Positions 1 through 8,109 of a stretch of 64,000 bases of DNA are shown piece by piece (the first letter of the stretch is position 1; each line of letters begins with the position of its first letter). The DNA comes from Brachybacterium aquaticum (lineage in GTDB: Bacteria > Actinomycetota > Actinomycetes > Actinomycetales > Dermabacteraceae), in assembly GCF_014204755.1 (NCBI RefSeq), contig NZ_JACHLZ010000001.1, forward strand, positions 1,612,001 through 1,676,000. The letters run 5' to 3'. A program made the position numbers and the translations under genes. Under the pieces are notes generated by a model. It was not told the DNA's origin. It worked only from the letters and a program-made list of their open reading frames with translations, and did not search any database.

Positions 1-651
1 GGCGAGGGAGACGACCAGGCGCAGGTTCGCCTCGAGCAGGTGGTCCTTGGCGGCGCGGCCGTCCTCGGCGATGATCGCGAGCTCGCGACCGGCCTTGGTC
101 TTGCGGATCGACTCGTCGGCCTTCAGCTTCTGCTCGGCGTAGAGGCCGGCCTCGATGCGCTCGGCGAGCTCAACCTCCTGCGCGGCGTTCAGCAGTGCGA
201 CCTTGCCGATCTGCTTGAGGTAGTCCTTGACCGGGTCGGCGGTCGCGCCGGCGGTGACGACCTGCTGGGCGGGGGCGTCGTCCTCGGAGGCGTTGAAGAC
301 GAAGCCACCGGACTCCTCGACCTTGTCGTCGGTGCCGGAGGTCTTCGCGCCCTCGGCGGTCTCGGTGCCCTCGGCATCCTCCGGAGCGTCCTCGGCGTCG
401 GTGTCGACGTCCTCGGGGGCGTCCTTGGCGGTGGTCTTCTTCACCGTCTTCTTCTTGGCCGCGGCAGCGGTGCTGCGCGGCTTCGAGGTGCTCGCCGCCT
501 TCTTCTTGGCGGCTTCCTTCGTGGTGGTCTTCGTGGTCCCGGCCTCGTCGGCGGCGGGGGCGTCGTTCTCGACGGCCTCGGTGGTCTTCGAGGCCGCGGC
601 GCGGGTGCTGCCCTTCGCCGTGGTGGGCTCAGCAGTCTTGGAGGAGGTCAC
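1..651 (-). CDS. rpoD: Principal RNA polymerase sigma factor (RpoD/SigA), N-terminal part
   Basis: This is the primary sigma-70 factor that directs RNA polymerase to housekeeping promoters. The first 217 residues are visible and the gene runs off the left edge. The start is a GTG preceded by an AGAAGGA ribosome binding site. Residues 1-130 are a Lys/Ala/Thr-rich then Asp/Glu-rich tail, usual for actinobacterial SigA. Sigma region 1.2 follows (DPVKDYLKQIGKVALLNAAQ, then ELAERIEAGLYAEQKL) and the reading ends in region 2.1 (EANLRLVVSLA). The leader of about 150 nt carries a probable stress promoter at 807-837. The identity is secure from region 1.2/2.1; the rest of the protein cannot be seen. 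Confidence 0.95.
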   Translation of the reverse strand, partial: MTSSKTAEPTTAKGSTRAAASKTTEAVENDAPAADEAGTTKTTTKEAAKKKAASTSKPRSTAAAAKKKTVKKTTAKDAPEDVDTDAEDAPEDAEGTETAEGAKTSGTDDKVEESGGFVFNASEDDAPAQQVVTAGATADPVKDYLKQIGKVALLNAAQEVELAERIEAGLYAEQKLKADESIRKTKAGRELAIIAEDGRAAKDHLLEANLRLVVSLA

Positions 652-806
652 AGAGTTCCTTCTTCCGGCGGCGGCCCGATGCGGGCGGTCCACCGCACTC
701 GGGCGATCGGTCTTCTCGGCGCGGCTCACGGGATGCGCAGCGTGTCGCGTTCCCGGTTCGAACCGTGGAAACGGCGCACGAAGGCACGGTGCCGTCAAGC
801 CTGTCG

Positions 807-837
807 AGTATAACGTCGATTCGCGGCAGGTATTCCC
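807..837 (-). promoter_or_regulatory. Probable dual promoter of rpoD (SigH/SigR-type plus TATACT -10)
   Basis: On the minus strand GGGAAT (837-832) is followed after 17 nt by GTT (814-812), the pattern of SigR/SigH oxidative-stress promoters. A good housekeeping -10 hexamer TATACT (812-807) overlaps the GTT. No clear -35 for the latter is visible. Transcription from here would give a leader of about 150 nt. Confidence 0.5.
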
Positions 838-922
838 ACCCCGTCCCAGGAACCTCGGGACTCTCGGCGAGCACTGCCCGGAGAGAGAGCCGGCACACGG
901 CCGGCACATTGCTGATGCAGGG

Positions 923-1321
923 TCAGTGCAGGCGGTCGTCCTTGACGGCGAGCACGGGGCAGGGCGCGCCGAGCACGATCTTCCGGGCGGAGGCGCCGAG
1001 GTTGAGCTTGCCGATGGGCGCCTTGCGGCGCAGCCCGATCACCACGAGGCTCGCGCTGCTCTCCTCGACGACGGAGAGCACGAACTCGCCGATCTCGCGG
1101 TCCTCGCCGCGCTGCACGGTGACGCCCTCGGTGCTGCCGCCGAGGTCCTCGACCGCGGCGAGCACCTCCTCCTCGGTCGCGGCGGTGGTGCCGGTGCCGG
1201 GCACGGCGTGCTGGTGCGCGGCGACGAGCAGCGGCTCGCCGGTCCGTGCGGCGTACCGGATCCCGGCGCCGAGCGCGGCCCGGCCCTGCGTGGACGGGGC
1301 GTACCCCACGACGATGGTCAC
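923..1321 (-). CDS. Universal stress protein (UspA domain)
   Basis: A single Usp domain of 132 residues, an ATP-binding fold linked to stress survival; its precise role is not predictable. The N-terminal strand VTIVVGYAPS and the C-terminal nucleotide-binding stretch (GKLNLGASARKIVLGAPCPV, then LAVK) are characteristic. I chose the GTG at 1321, which has GGGAGG nine bases upstream; a GTG three codons earlier lies too close to that site. It is followed 42 bp later by convergent-free sequence and metX lies upstream on the same strand, but the two need not be co-transcribed. Confidence 0.85.
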   Translation of the reverse strand: MTIVVGYAPSTQGRAALGAGIRYAARTGEPLLVAAHQHAVPGTGTTAATEEEVLAAVEDLGGSTEGVTVQRGEDREIGEFVLSVVEESSASLVVIGLRRKAPIGKLNLGASARKIVLGAPCPVLAVKDDRLH

Positions 1322-1363
1322 GCGCGTCACCTCCCTCAGTTCCGACGCTGCGACCCGGTCAGC

Positions 1364-2542
1364 TTAGTCGGCCAGCAGAGCACCGATCCACTCCTCCAGT
1401 CCCGGATGGGCCAGCAGGAAGGCATCGTGTCCGATGGGCGAGCTGGCGACGTGCCACTGCGCACCCTCCACGTGCTCGGCGATCTCGTGGACGAGCGTCG
1501 GAGGGAACAGGCGGTCGGAGTCGATCGCGACGGCGAGGGTGCGGGCGGTGATCCGTCCGAGCGCCGCGGCGGTCCCGCCGCGCCCTCGGCCCACGTCATG
1601 GGTGCTCATCGACTGGACGAGGGTGAGGTAGGAGTTCGCGTCGAAGCGGCGCGAGAGTTTCACGGCGTGATGGTCGAGGTAGCTGGTGACCTGATGGCGA
1701 CCGCTGCCGTCCAGCGGGTTCTCCGGCTCCTGCGGCCGGTTCCCGAAACGGGTCTCCAGCTCGGTCGCGGTGCGGTAGGTGGTGTGGGCGATCCGCCGGG
1801 CGATGCCGAGGCCGAGATGGGGGCCGTCCTCGGGCGGGAGCTCGTAGTAGTCACCGCCGTGGAAGCCGGGGTCGACGCGGATCGCGGCGATCTGGGCGCT
1901 GTTCCAGGCGATCTGGTCGGCGGTGGCGCGGGCGGAGGAGGCGATCACGGCGAGGCGCTCGACTTGCTGGGGGTGGGTGACTCCCCATTCGACGGCTCGC
2001 ATCCCGCCCATGGAGCCGCCGATCACGAGCGCCCAGCGCTCGATACCGAGCCGCTGGGAGAGGCGGTGCTCGGCCGCGACCTGGTCGCGGACGGTCAGCT
2101 GGGGGAAGCGGGAGCCGTAGGGCCGACCGTCGGGCGCGGGCGAGCTGGGACCGGTGCTGCCCTGGCAGCCGCCCAGCACGTTCGGGGCGACGACGAAGTA
2201 GCGGTCGGTGTCGATGGGGCGGCCGGGGCCGACGAGGTCCTCCCACCAGCCGCCGGTGGGGTGCGAGGGACCGGCCGGGCCGATCACGTGGGAGTCGCCG
2301 GTCAGCGCATGGAGCACGAGCACGGCGTTGCCGCCGTCGGCATCGAGGGTCCCCCAGGACTCGTAGGCCAGGGTGACGTCCTCGAGCACCTCGCCGCTCT
2401 CGAGCGCGAGTCCGCCGAGCGGTGCGAAGAGTCGGTCCCCTACGCCGCAGGCGGGGCTCCAGGCGCCGGAGCGGGCCGCGCTCGACTCCTGCGACGCCTG
2501 CGCGTCCGCGGTGCCGCTGCGGTGCTGTCCGAGGAGGGTCAT
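1364..2542 (-). CDS. metX: Homoserine O-acetyltransferase (MetX)
   Basis: An alpha/beta-hydrolase-fold enzyme that acetylates L-homoserine with acetyl-CoA, the first committed step of methionine synthesis by the acetyl route. It has 392 residues, a usual length. The nucleophile elbow GGSMGGM holds Ser177; the acid lies in AIDSDRLFPP near residue 342 and the histidine in SPIGHDAF near 371, completing the triad. The HALTGDSH and WWEDLVGPG stretches are typical of MetX rather than of lipases. AAGGAG lies seven bases before the ATG. No metY/metZ partner is next to it. The DUF4192-like gene upstream is 52 bp away on the same strand. Confidence 0.95.
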   Translation of the reverse strand: MTLLGQHRSGTADAQASQESSAARSGAWSPACGVGDRLFAPLGGLALESGEVLEDVTLAYESWGTLDADGGNAVLVLHALTGDSHVIGPAGPSHPTGGWWEDLVGPGRPIDTDRYFVVAPNVLGGCQGSTGPSSPAPDGRPYGSRFPQLTVRDQVAAEHRLSQRLGIERWALVIGGSMGGMRAVEWGVTHPQQVERLAVIASSARATADQIAWNSAQIAAIRVDPGFHGGDYYELPPEDGPHLGLGIARRIAHTTYRTATELETRFGNRPQEPENPLDGSGRHQVTSYLDHHAVKLSRRFDANSYLTLVQSMSTHDVGRGRGGTAAALGRITARTLAVAIDSDRLFPPTLVHEIAEHVEGAQWHVASSPIGHDAFLLAHPGLEEWIGALLAD

Positions 2543-2594
2543 CGGCAGTGCTCCTTCCGTGCCCGGCCTCGTTCCGGGGCGTCCCCTTCTCCCC

Positions 2595-3755
2595 TCAGGC
2601 GGCGGGCCACCAGGCGGGGAAGATGGGGGTGTCGGTCATTCTGGACAGCAAGGGTGCCAGAGTCGACTCCGGTTCCCGCTCCCTCAGCTCGTCGACGAGA
2701 CGTCCGGCGGTCGCGAAGCGGTGGTTCCACCACGACAGCAGCACCAGCAGAGTGGTCAGTGCGCGCCATGCGGGGCGGGCGGTGCCGCGCCCGCTGCCGA
2801 CGGCCCCATCGAGGGCGCCGGTAGCCACCTCACGCACCTCCTCGAGGAGGCGATACCACCTCCCACCTGCGCAGACGTCCTCGCTCGGACGCCACGACGG
2901 ATCACGGCAGAGCTCCTGCAGGAGCTCCTCCCGTTCGATCGTCCGCTCCCGGCCGTGCTCGACGAGGCGGGCCAGCAGCTCCCAGTGCAGACGGTCCACG
3001 GCGAGGGCCGAGAGCAGCGCGGCGAGCTGTTCACACTTCGACATGTCCTCGGCCGCGAAGGCGTCCTCTGCTCCGTCGCGCAGGGCGGCCAGGGCCGTTT
3101 CCGCCGACTCCAGCAGCGCCATCGGGTCGGCGGGCGAGGCGAGGTCGACCGGTGGAAGGGCGAGCCGTCTCCCGATCGCGGCGAGACGCGGATCGGCGTG
3201 CGCCGGCCGCGGGATGGCGCGGCCGCGCAGCACGGCGGACGCGGCGGCCCGGGTCTCGGCGAACTCCCGCAGCGTCCCGGCGGGCAGGGCGCGCTGCGCG
3301 CCGCGGGGTGCGGAGGGGTCGACCGGGGTGAGCTCCCATCTGCGCCCGTCGGCGGCCCCGCGCACGGAGAGCAGACGTGCTCCGGTGGCGTCCGGGCCGG
3401 TCCCGGCGCTGCGCAGCAGATGCGCGGCGCGGGGCAGGACCTCGTGGATCACCTCGTCCAGGACTCCCTGGTAGCCGTCGCCGATGACGACGAGCGCGTG
3501 TACCCCGCCGCTCCCCCGCAGCGCCATGAGCGCGAGGTGGGAGGCGAGGTGCGCGGCCCCGTTGCCGGCCAGCAGGTCGCGCAGCGAGGAGCGGGTGAGC
3601 ATCGGGGGTGTGCCGCGGCCGCCGGTGCCGGCCAGGAGGAGGCAGTCGGACGGCAGCTCGTGGAGGCTGAGCCGCGCCTCGGCGAGCAGCTCGGCGGGGT
3701 CCTCGGCGGAGCGGAGGTGGCGGGCGGGATCGGCGGGGCTGATGTTCGTCGTCAT
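2595..3755 (-). CDS. DUF4192-like protein of unknown function
   Basis: A 386-residue soluble protein common in actinobacteria and of unknown function. The N-terminal half (HELPSDCLLLAGTG, then the LVVIGDGYQGVLDEVIHEVL stretch) and the C-terminal WWNHRFATAGRLVDELRERE with APLLSRMTDTPIFPAWW match the general layout of DUF4192 proteins as I remember them. The start is the ATG at 3755 with GGAAGGG upstream; a longer frame reaching 3938 would add a 61-residue low-complexity head with no binding site. It is divergent from the polyprenyl synthase. No catalytic motif is recognisable. Confidence 0.7.
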   Translation of the reverse strand: MTTNISPADPARHLRSAEDPAELLAEARLSLHELPSDCLLLAGTGGRGTPPMLTRSSLRDLLAGNGAAHLASHLALMALRGSGGVHALVVIGDGYQGVLDEVIHEVLPRAAHLLRSAGTGPDATGARLLSVRGAADGRRWELTPVDPSAPRGAQRALPAGTLREFAETRAAASAVLRGRAIPRPAHADPRLAAIGRRLALPPVDLASPADPMALLESAETALAALRDGAEDAFAAEDMSKCEQLAALLSALAVDRLHWELLARLVEHGRERTIEREELLQELCRDPSWRPSEDVCAGGRWYRLLEEVREVATGALDGAVGSGRGTARPAWRALTTLLVLLSWWNHRFATAGRLVDELREREPESTLAPLLSRMTDTPIFPAWWPAA

Positions 3756-3976
3756 GGGGCGACCCTTCCCGAGATCGCGCCGCCCCAGGGGGACAGCGCC
3801 GTCACTGGGGACGACGGGGCCCTGTGGAGGAACGGTCGGCGGCGCGGGCGCTGTCGTCGCCGCCGCACTCGTCGTCGCCGTCACCTCGGCGCGGACCGGT
3901 CCGGCCCGGCGTGGGAGGATCGGGGCACACGTCTGCACAGCCGGTCCCGCACGGGCCGCGCGGGAAGGAATCCTCC

Positions 3977-5176
3977 ATGACCTCTGCCGGGCACTCCCCC
4001 GCGTCCGCGGGATCCGAGCACGCCATCGCCGAGCACGCCGCCGAGCCCGGGACCGGTGCGGCCCCGTCGGCCGACCGCCTCCGCGAGCTGGACCAGCTGC
4101 TGGTCGCGAAGGTCGCGGAGATCACCGCGAAGGAGCTCGACTCCCGTCGCGCGCAGCTGGCGGAGATCGCGCCGGAGGCGGCATCCCTCGTGGACGATCT
4201 CGAGCGCTTCCTCGAGGGCGGCAAGCTGCTGCGGCCGCGGTTCTGCTTCTGGGGCGGGGTCGCCGCACTCGGCCGAGAGCCGGACGAGGCGGAGATCGAC
4301 GCGCTCGCCCGCCTCGGGGCCGGGATCGAGCTCGTGCAGGCGGCGGCCCTGCTGCATGACGACGTCATCGACCACTCCCCCATGCGGCGCGGTCGTCCCG
4401 CCCAGCACGAGCAGGCCCGGACCCGGCACGAGGCGGCAGGCCTCGCCGGCTCTTCCACGGAGTACGGGGTCGCCGTCGCGATCGTGCTCGGCGACCTGGC
4501 GCTGAGCTGGTCCGAGCAGGTGGCTGCGGCGGTCGGCGGTCAGCCGGAGCGCGTCGCCCGGGCGCTCGCCGAGTTCGAGGCGCTGCGCACCGAGGTCATG
4601 TCGGGCCAGTTCCTGGACGTCCTCCACCAGGCCGGCGGCTTCGCCTCGGCGCCGGATGCGGAGAAGGCGGCGCTGTCCGTGATCCGCTGGAAGACCGTCC
4701 CCTATACGGTGCTGCGCCCGGTGCGGGTGGGGGCCGCGCTGATGGGGGCGCAGGACGCGGCGCTCGAGACCCTCTCGACCTGGGCGATCGAGGTCGGCAC
4801 CGCGTTCCAGCTGCGCGACGACCTGCTGAGCGTCATCGGTGATCAGGACGAGACCGGCAAGCCGATCGGCGGGGACATCGTCGAGGGCAAGCGCACGGTG
4901 CTGCTGGCCCGCACGGCTGCTGCGGCCGACGAGGCAGGGCGGCGGCTGCTGGCCGAGGTGGTCGGCGCGGCGGAGGCGCCGACGGATCGCATCGAAGCCG
5001 TGCACGAGCTCATGATCTCCACCGGCGCGGTCGCGTCGGTCGCGGGCGACGTGCGCGCGCAGGCCGCGCGCGCCGCGGACCTGCTGGCAGGGGCCGAGGA
5101 GCTCGGCGAGCTGGGGCGCGGCGGGCTCGCCGCCCTCGCGGCGCAGGCGACCGACGTCGGGTCGCTGCCCTCCTGA
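3977..5176 (+). CDS. Polyprenyl (geranylgeranyl-type) diphosphate synthase
   Basis: A trans-prenyltransferase that condenses isopentenyl diphosphate with an allylic diphosphate, supplying chains for menaquinone, carotenoids or lipid carriers. It has 399 residues. The first aspartate-rich motif is LLHDDVID (Asp128-Asp129) followed by RRGRP; the second is QLRDDLLSVIGD near 280. GGKLLRPR near residue 82 is the substrate-binding loop. The ATG at 3977 has GGAAGGA upstream. The DDxxD motif with two intervening residues suggests a type-II/III short-to-medium chain enzyme; chain length cannot be fixed. Its position beside the Rv2175c/pknL pair mirrors idsA2 (Rv2173) of M. tuberculosis. Confidence 0.9.
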   Translation: MTSAGHSPASAGSEHAIAEHAAEPGTGAAPSADRLRELDQLLVAKVAEITAKELDSRRAQLAEIAPEAASLVDDLERFLEGGKLLRPRFCFWGGVAALGREPDEAEIDALARLGAGIELVQAAALLHDDVIDHSPMRRGRPAQHEQARTRHEAAGLAGSSTEYGVAVAIVLGDLALSWSEQVAAAVGGQPERVARALAEFEALRTEVMSGQFLDVLHQAGGFASAPDAEKAALSVIRWKTVPYTVLRPVRVGAALMGAQDAALETLSTWAIEVGTAFQLRDDLLSVIGDQDETGKPIGGDIVEGKRTVLLARTAAAADEAGRRLLAEVVGAAEAPTDRIEAVHELMISTGAVASVAGDVRAQAARAADLLAGAEELGELGRGGLAALAAQATDVGSLPS

Positions 5177-5218
5177 GCCCCGGGGTCAGGGCAGTCAGGC
5201 CGGAGCGAGAGGGCAAGC

Positions 5219-5246
5219 GCGCGAAGGGTCAGGCGCGAGGGATCAG
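5219..5246 (-). repeat. 14-bp tandem repeat containing the Rv2175c-like stop codon
   Basis: Two 14-bp units (5219-5232 and 5233-5246) differ at two positions. Read on the minus strand each begins CTGA, and the first CTGA supplies the stop codon of the DNA-binding protein gene. Confidence 0.6.
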
Positions 5247-5596
5247 AGTGCGAGCGCGAGGGCGCGTCGGCGCACCTCGCCGCGCTGACCGCGGCGCAGG
5301 TGGTCGATCGGACGGCCCGGCAGGGTCTCGTCCTCCTCGAACAGCCACGCCAGCAGCTCCTCGTCGGTGAAACCGCCGTCGCGCAGCACCGTGATCGTGC
5401 CGGAGAGGTGCGGGGCGATCTCCCCGTCGACCAGGAACAGCGCGGGGACCGAGCGCACCACCGGGTCGCCGCGTCGCACGGCGACGAGCTTGCCCTCCTC
5501 GATGAGGCGGCGGACGCGGGAGACCTCGACGTCGAGCCGCTCGGCGACGTCGGGAAGGGTGAGCCAGTCGGTGATGAGGGTGTCCAGGTCGTTCAC
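5243..5596 (-). CDS. Rv2175c-like winged helix DNA-binding protein
   Basis: A 117-residue protein related to M. tuberculosis Rv2175c, a DNA-binding substrate of PknL. The N-terminal helix-turn-helix reads WLTLPDVAERLDVEVSRVRR and is followed by a small C-terminal domain (FTDEELLAWLFEEDETLPGR). A threonine at position 6 (VNDLDTLI) lies in the same flexible tail that carries the phosphorylated threonine of Rv2175c; this correspondence is inference. The GTG at 5596 is chosen because homology begins there; no ribosome site is evident. It is divergent from the kinase gene, with 176 bp between the two starts, so co-regulation is likely. Confidence 0.85.
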   Translation of the reverse strand: MNDLDTLITDWLTLPDVAERLDVEVSRVRRLIEEGKLVAVRRGDPVVRSVPALFLVDGEIAPHLSGTITVLRDGGFTDEELLAWLFEEDETLPGRPIDHLRRGQRGEVRRRALALAL

Positions 5597-5760
5597 GGCA
5601 CAAGGGTGCCACGCCTCGGCGTCGCCCCGCACCTCTGTACGTGATGATCCGATCCGTCCGTGGTGATCCGGCACGATCCGAGGCCTTCGCGGAGCGTGTT
5701 CCCGGAGGTCTGTGCGGCGCGTCGCGTGTGTCGGTCCCCGTTCCTGGCACGGGACCGCCC

Positions 5761-5772
5761 TAGATTGACCTC
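5761..5772 (+). promoter_or_regulatory. Leaderless promoter of pknL
   Basis: TAGATT (5761-5766) ends six bases before the GTG start and no ribosome binding site lies between, so transcription should begin at or next to the start codon. Confidence 0.65.
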
Positions 5773-7959
5773 GTGAGTTCGGCGACGTCGACTTCCCCCG
5801 GCATCAGCCTGCTCCTCGACGACCGTTATCGGGTCGAGGAGCCGATCGCGCGCGGCGGAATGGCGACCGTGCACCGCGGCCATGACGAGCGTCTGGATCG
5901 CGTGGTCGCCCTGAAGATCATGCATCCCCATCTGGCGATGGACGAGGAGTTCCGGCGACGCTTCGGCCGCGAGGCCCGTGCCGCGGCCCGCCTCGCGCAC
6001 CGCAACGTGGTGGGAGTGTTCGACCAGGGCGGCGACGGCGACCGCATCTACCTGGCGATGGAGCTCGTCGAGGGCGAGACGCTGCGGGCCCGGATCGTGA
6101 AGAGGCACCGCCTCACAGTCGGCGAGACCCTGCGCATCACCGAGCAGGTGCTCGAGGCGCTCGTCGCCGCGCATCGCGCCGGCATCGTCCACCGTGACAT
6201 CAAGCCCGAGAACATCCTGCTGGACCTCACCGACACGGTGAAGGTCGCGGACTTCGGCCTCGCCCGCGCGATCGGGACGAACAACTCCTCCACCGGTGCG
6301 GCGCTGCTGGGCACCGTCGCCTACATCAGCCCCGAGGTCGTCACCCGCGGCGAGGCCGACGAACGCAGCGACCTCTACTCCCTCGGCGTCGTGATCTTCG
6401 AGATGCTCACCGGGCGCCAGCCGTTCCAGGGCGAGCAGCCCGTGCACGTCGCCTTCCAGCACGTCCACGACGACATCCCCGCCCCGTCCACCGTGGTCAC
6501 CGGCATCCCGCGGGAGCTGGACTCGCTGGTGACCTGGGCTGCGGCGCGCACCGTCTCCCAGCGGCCCGCGAGCGCGGAAGACCTGCTGCGCGCGGTTCGG
6601 GAGCTGCTTTCGACCCTCCCCGCCCGCGTGCTCGGCACCCGTCCGGAGCCGCGCAAGGACACCGCCACCGGCGACCTGCCGCGCGTCACCGCCTCCCTCG
6701 ACGAGGTCGCCGCCGAGCTACTGGGCCGCCCCCGCGCCTTCGATCCCGCCGCAGGTCTCGGAGCAGGTCCCACAGCGGGCGCCGGTGCGGCCGACGAGGA
6801 CTCGGCCCCGGCGACGGCCGGCGACCACGACGAGTCCCGGGCGGCTGCGTCGGCCGACCTCGGCGACGCAGACGGGACCGACGCAGCCGCGACCGACACA
6901 GGTGCGACCGACGCCGACACCCACGCCACCTCCGGGGCTGACGAGCCCGCCGCCGCGTCCTCCCCTGCTCCCGCCGCCGAGGAGCAGGACGAGACCTCGC
7001 GCAGCGTCGTCCTGCGCTCCCCCCGCGAACGGCGCGGCCGCCACCTGCCGGTCGGGACGCGCCACCGCTCCCGTCCCATGGCGGCGCTCGCCGCGCTGAG
7101 CCTCGCCGCGGCCCTCGTCGGCGGGGCCTGGACCGGCGGGGACTGGTACCTGAACACCGGTCCGGGCGCGGACCGCACCGTCCCCCTGGTCACCGGCACC
7201 CCGCTCGCCGATGCCGAGGCGGCGCTGAGCGCCTCCGACCTCACCGTGCGCACCGAGGAGCGCTTCGACGCCTCCGTCCCGGCCGGGCACGTCATCTCCT
7301 CGGAGCCCTCCACCGGCGCCACCGTGAAGAAGGGCGACGACATCCGCGTCGTCGTCTCCAAGGGCGAGGAGACCTTCCCGGTGCCCGCGCTCGAGGGCGT
7401 CGCCCTCGAGGATGCCCGCGCCGAGGTCGAGGCGCTGGGCCTCGAGCTCGTCGAGGACGATCCCGAGTACTCGGAGACCGTGCCCGAGGGGCAGGTCATC
7501 TCGCAGTCCGCCTCGGCCGACGCGCTGCCCGTCGGCGGCGAGGTGCACGTGGTCGTCTCCCAGGGGCGGATGCCGCTGAGCGTCCCGAACGAGACCGGCA
7601 ACTCCGGCTCCGCCGCCCGCTCCGCTCTCGAGGCCGCCGGGTTCGAGGTCACCGTGGGCGAGGCCCACTCGGCGAGCGTGCCTCGCGGCGCGGTGGTCTC
7701 CCAGTCCCCCGCCTCCGGCACCCTGTACCGCGGGGACACCGTCCACATCGTCACCTCGCTCGGCCCCGAGATGGTGACCGTCCCGGACGTGTTCCGCCAG
7801 CCCGAGGCCCAGGCGCGCGCCACCCTCGAGGCGGCCGGGTTCTCGGTCAGCGTCGTCCACGACAAGGGCGACCCCGTGTTCGGGCAGGTCTACGAGCAGT
7901 CCGCCGCCGCGGGCGGCCAGCTCGCCAAGGGCTCCACCATCACCATCAAGGTGTTCTGA
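5773..7959 (+). CDS. pknL: PASTA-domain Ser/Thr protein kinase (PknL/PknB-like)
   Basis: A membrane Hanks-type kinase of 728 residues. The cytoplasmic kinase domain spans about 16-285: glycine loop ARGGMATV, Lys48 (VALKIM), catalytic HRDIKPEN (Asp142), DFG at 160-162 and YISPEV. A Thr/Asp/Ala-rich linker (about 320-430) leads to one membrane helix near 434-460, then four extracellular PASTA repeats (about 470-728) expected to sense peptidoglycan fragments. The C-terminal residues KVF coincide with a tandem DNA repeat. The gene has a leaderless promoter and is divergent from its likely substrate gene. The pairing with the Rv2175c-like gene and class II DAHP synthase matches M. tuberculosis pknL rather than pknB, which sits with ftsW/pbpA. 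Confidence 0.93.
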   Translation: MSSATSTSPGISLLLDDRYRVEEPIARGGMATVHRGHDERLDRVVALKIMHPHLAMDEEFRRRFGREARAAARLAHRNVVGVFDQGGDGDRIYLAMELVEGETLRARIVKRHRLTVGETLRITEQVLEALVAAHRAGIVHRDIKPENILLDLTDTVKVADFGLARAIGTNNSSTGAALLGTVAYISPEVVTRGEADERSDLYSLGVVIFEMLTGRQPFQGEQPVHVAFQHVHDDIPAPSTVVTGIPRELDSLVTWAAARTVSQRPASAEDLLRAVRELLSTLPARVLGTRPEPRKDTATGDLPRVTASLDEVAAELLGRPRAFDPAAGLGAGPTAGAGAADEDSAPATAGDHDESRAAASADLGDADGTDAAATDTGATDADTHATSGADEPAAASSPAPAAEEQDETSRSVVLRSPRERRGRHLPVGTRHRSRPMAALAALSLAAALVGGAWTGGDWYLNTGPGADRTVPLVTGTPLADAEAALSASDLTVRTEERFDASVPAGHVISSEPSTGATVKKGDDIRVVVSKGEETFPVPALEGVALEDARAEVEALGLELVEDDPEYSETVPEGQVISQSASADALPVGGEVHVVVSQGRMPLSVPNETGNSGSAARSALEAAGFEVTVGEAHSASVPRGAVVSQSPASGTLYRGDTVHIVTSLGPEMVTVPDVFRQPEAQARATLEAAGFSVSVVHDKGDPVFGQVYEQSAAAGGQLAKGSTITIKVF

Positions 7960-8017
7960 GCCCGCACGGTGTTCTGAGCCCGCACGGTGTTCTTAACCCA
8001 CACGGTGTTCTGAACCC
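7950..8017 (+). repeat. 18-bp tandem repeat spanning the pknL stop codon
   Basis: Units GGTGTTCTGAGCCCGCAC at 7950-7967 and 7968-7985 are identical, 7986-8003 has three changes and a fourth partial unit covers 8004-8017. The first unit holds the last codons and stop of pknL, so the stop region exists in about four copies, in phase because 18 is a multiple of three. Confidence 0.9.
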
Positions 8018-8051
8018 CGCAGCCCCCCGTCGGCCGCACCCCGCACGCAGA

Positions 8052-8086
8052 AGCGGCGCCCGCCCCGGAAGGGGACGGGCGCCGCT
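8052..8086. terminator. Bidirectional terminator between pknL and aroG
   Basis: A G+C-rich hairpin with arms AGCGGCGCCCG-CCCC and its complement (one bulged A) around GGAA lies between the convergent ends of pknL and the DAHP synthase gene. There is no long T run, usual for actinobacteria. Confidence 0.75.
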
Positions 8087-8109
8087 CGCGTCGTCGGTGC
8101 GCTTGCCCC

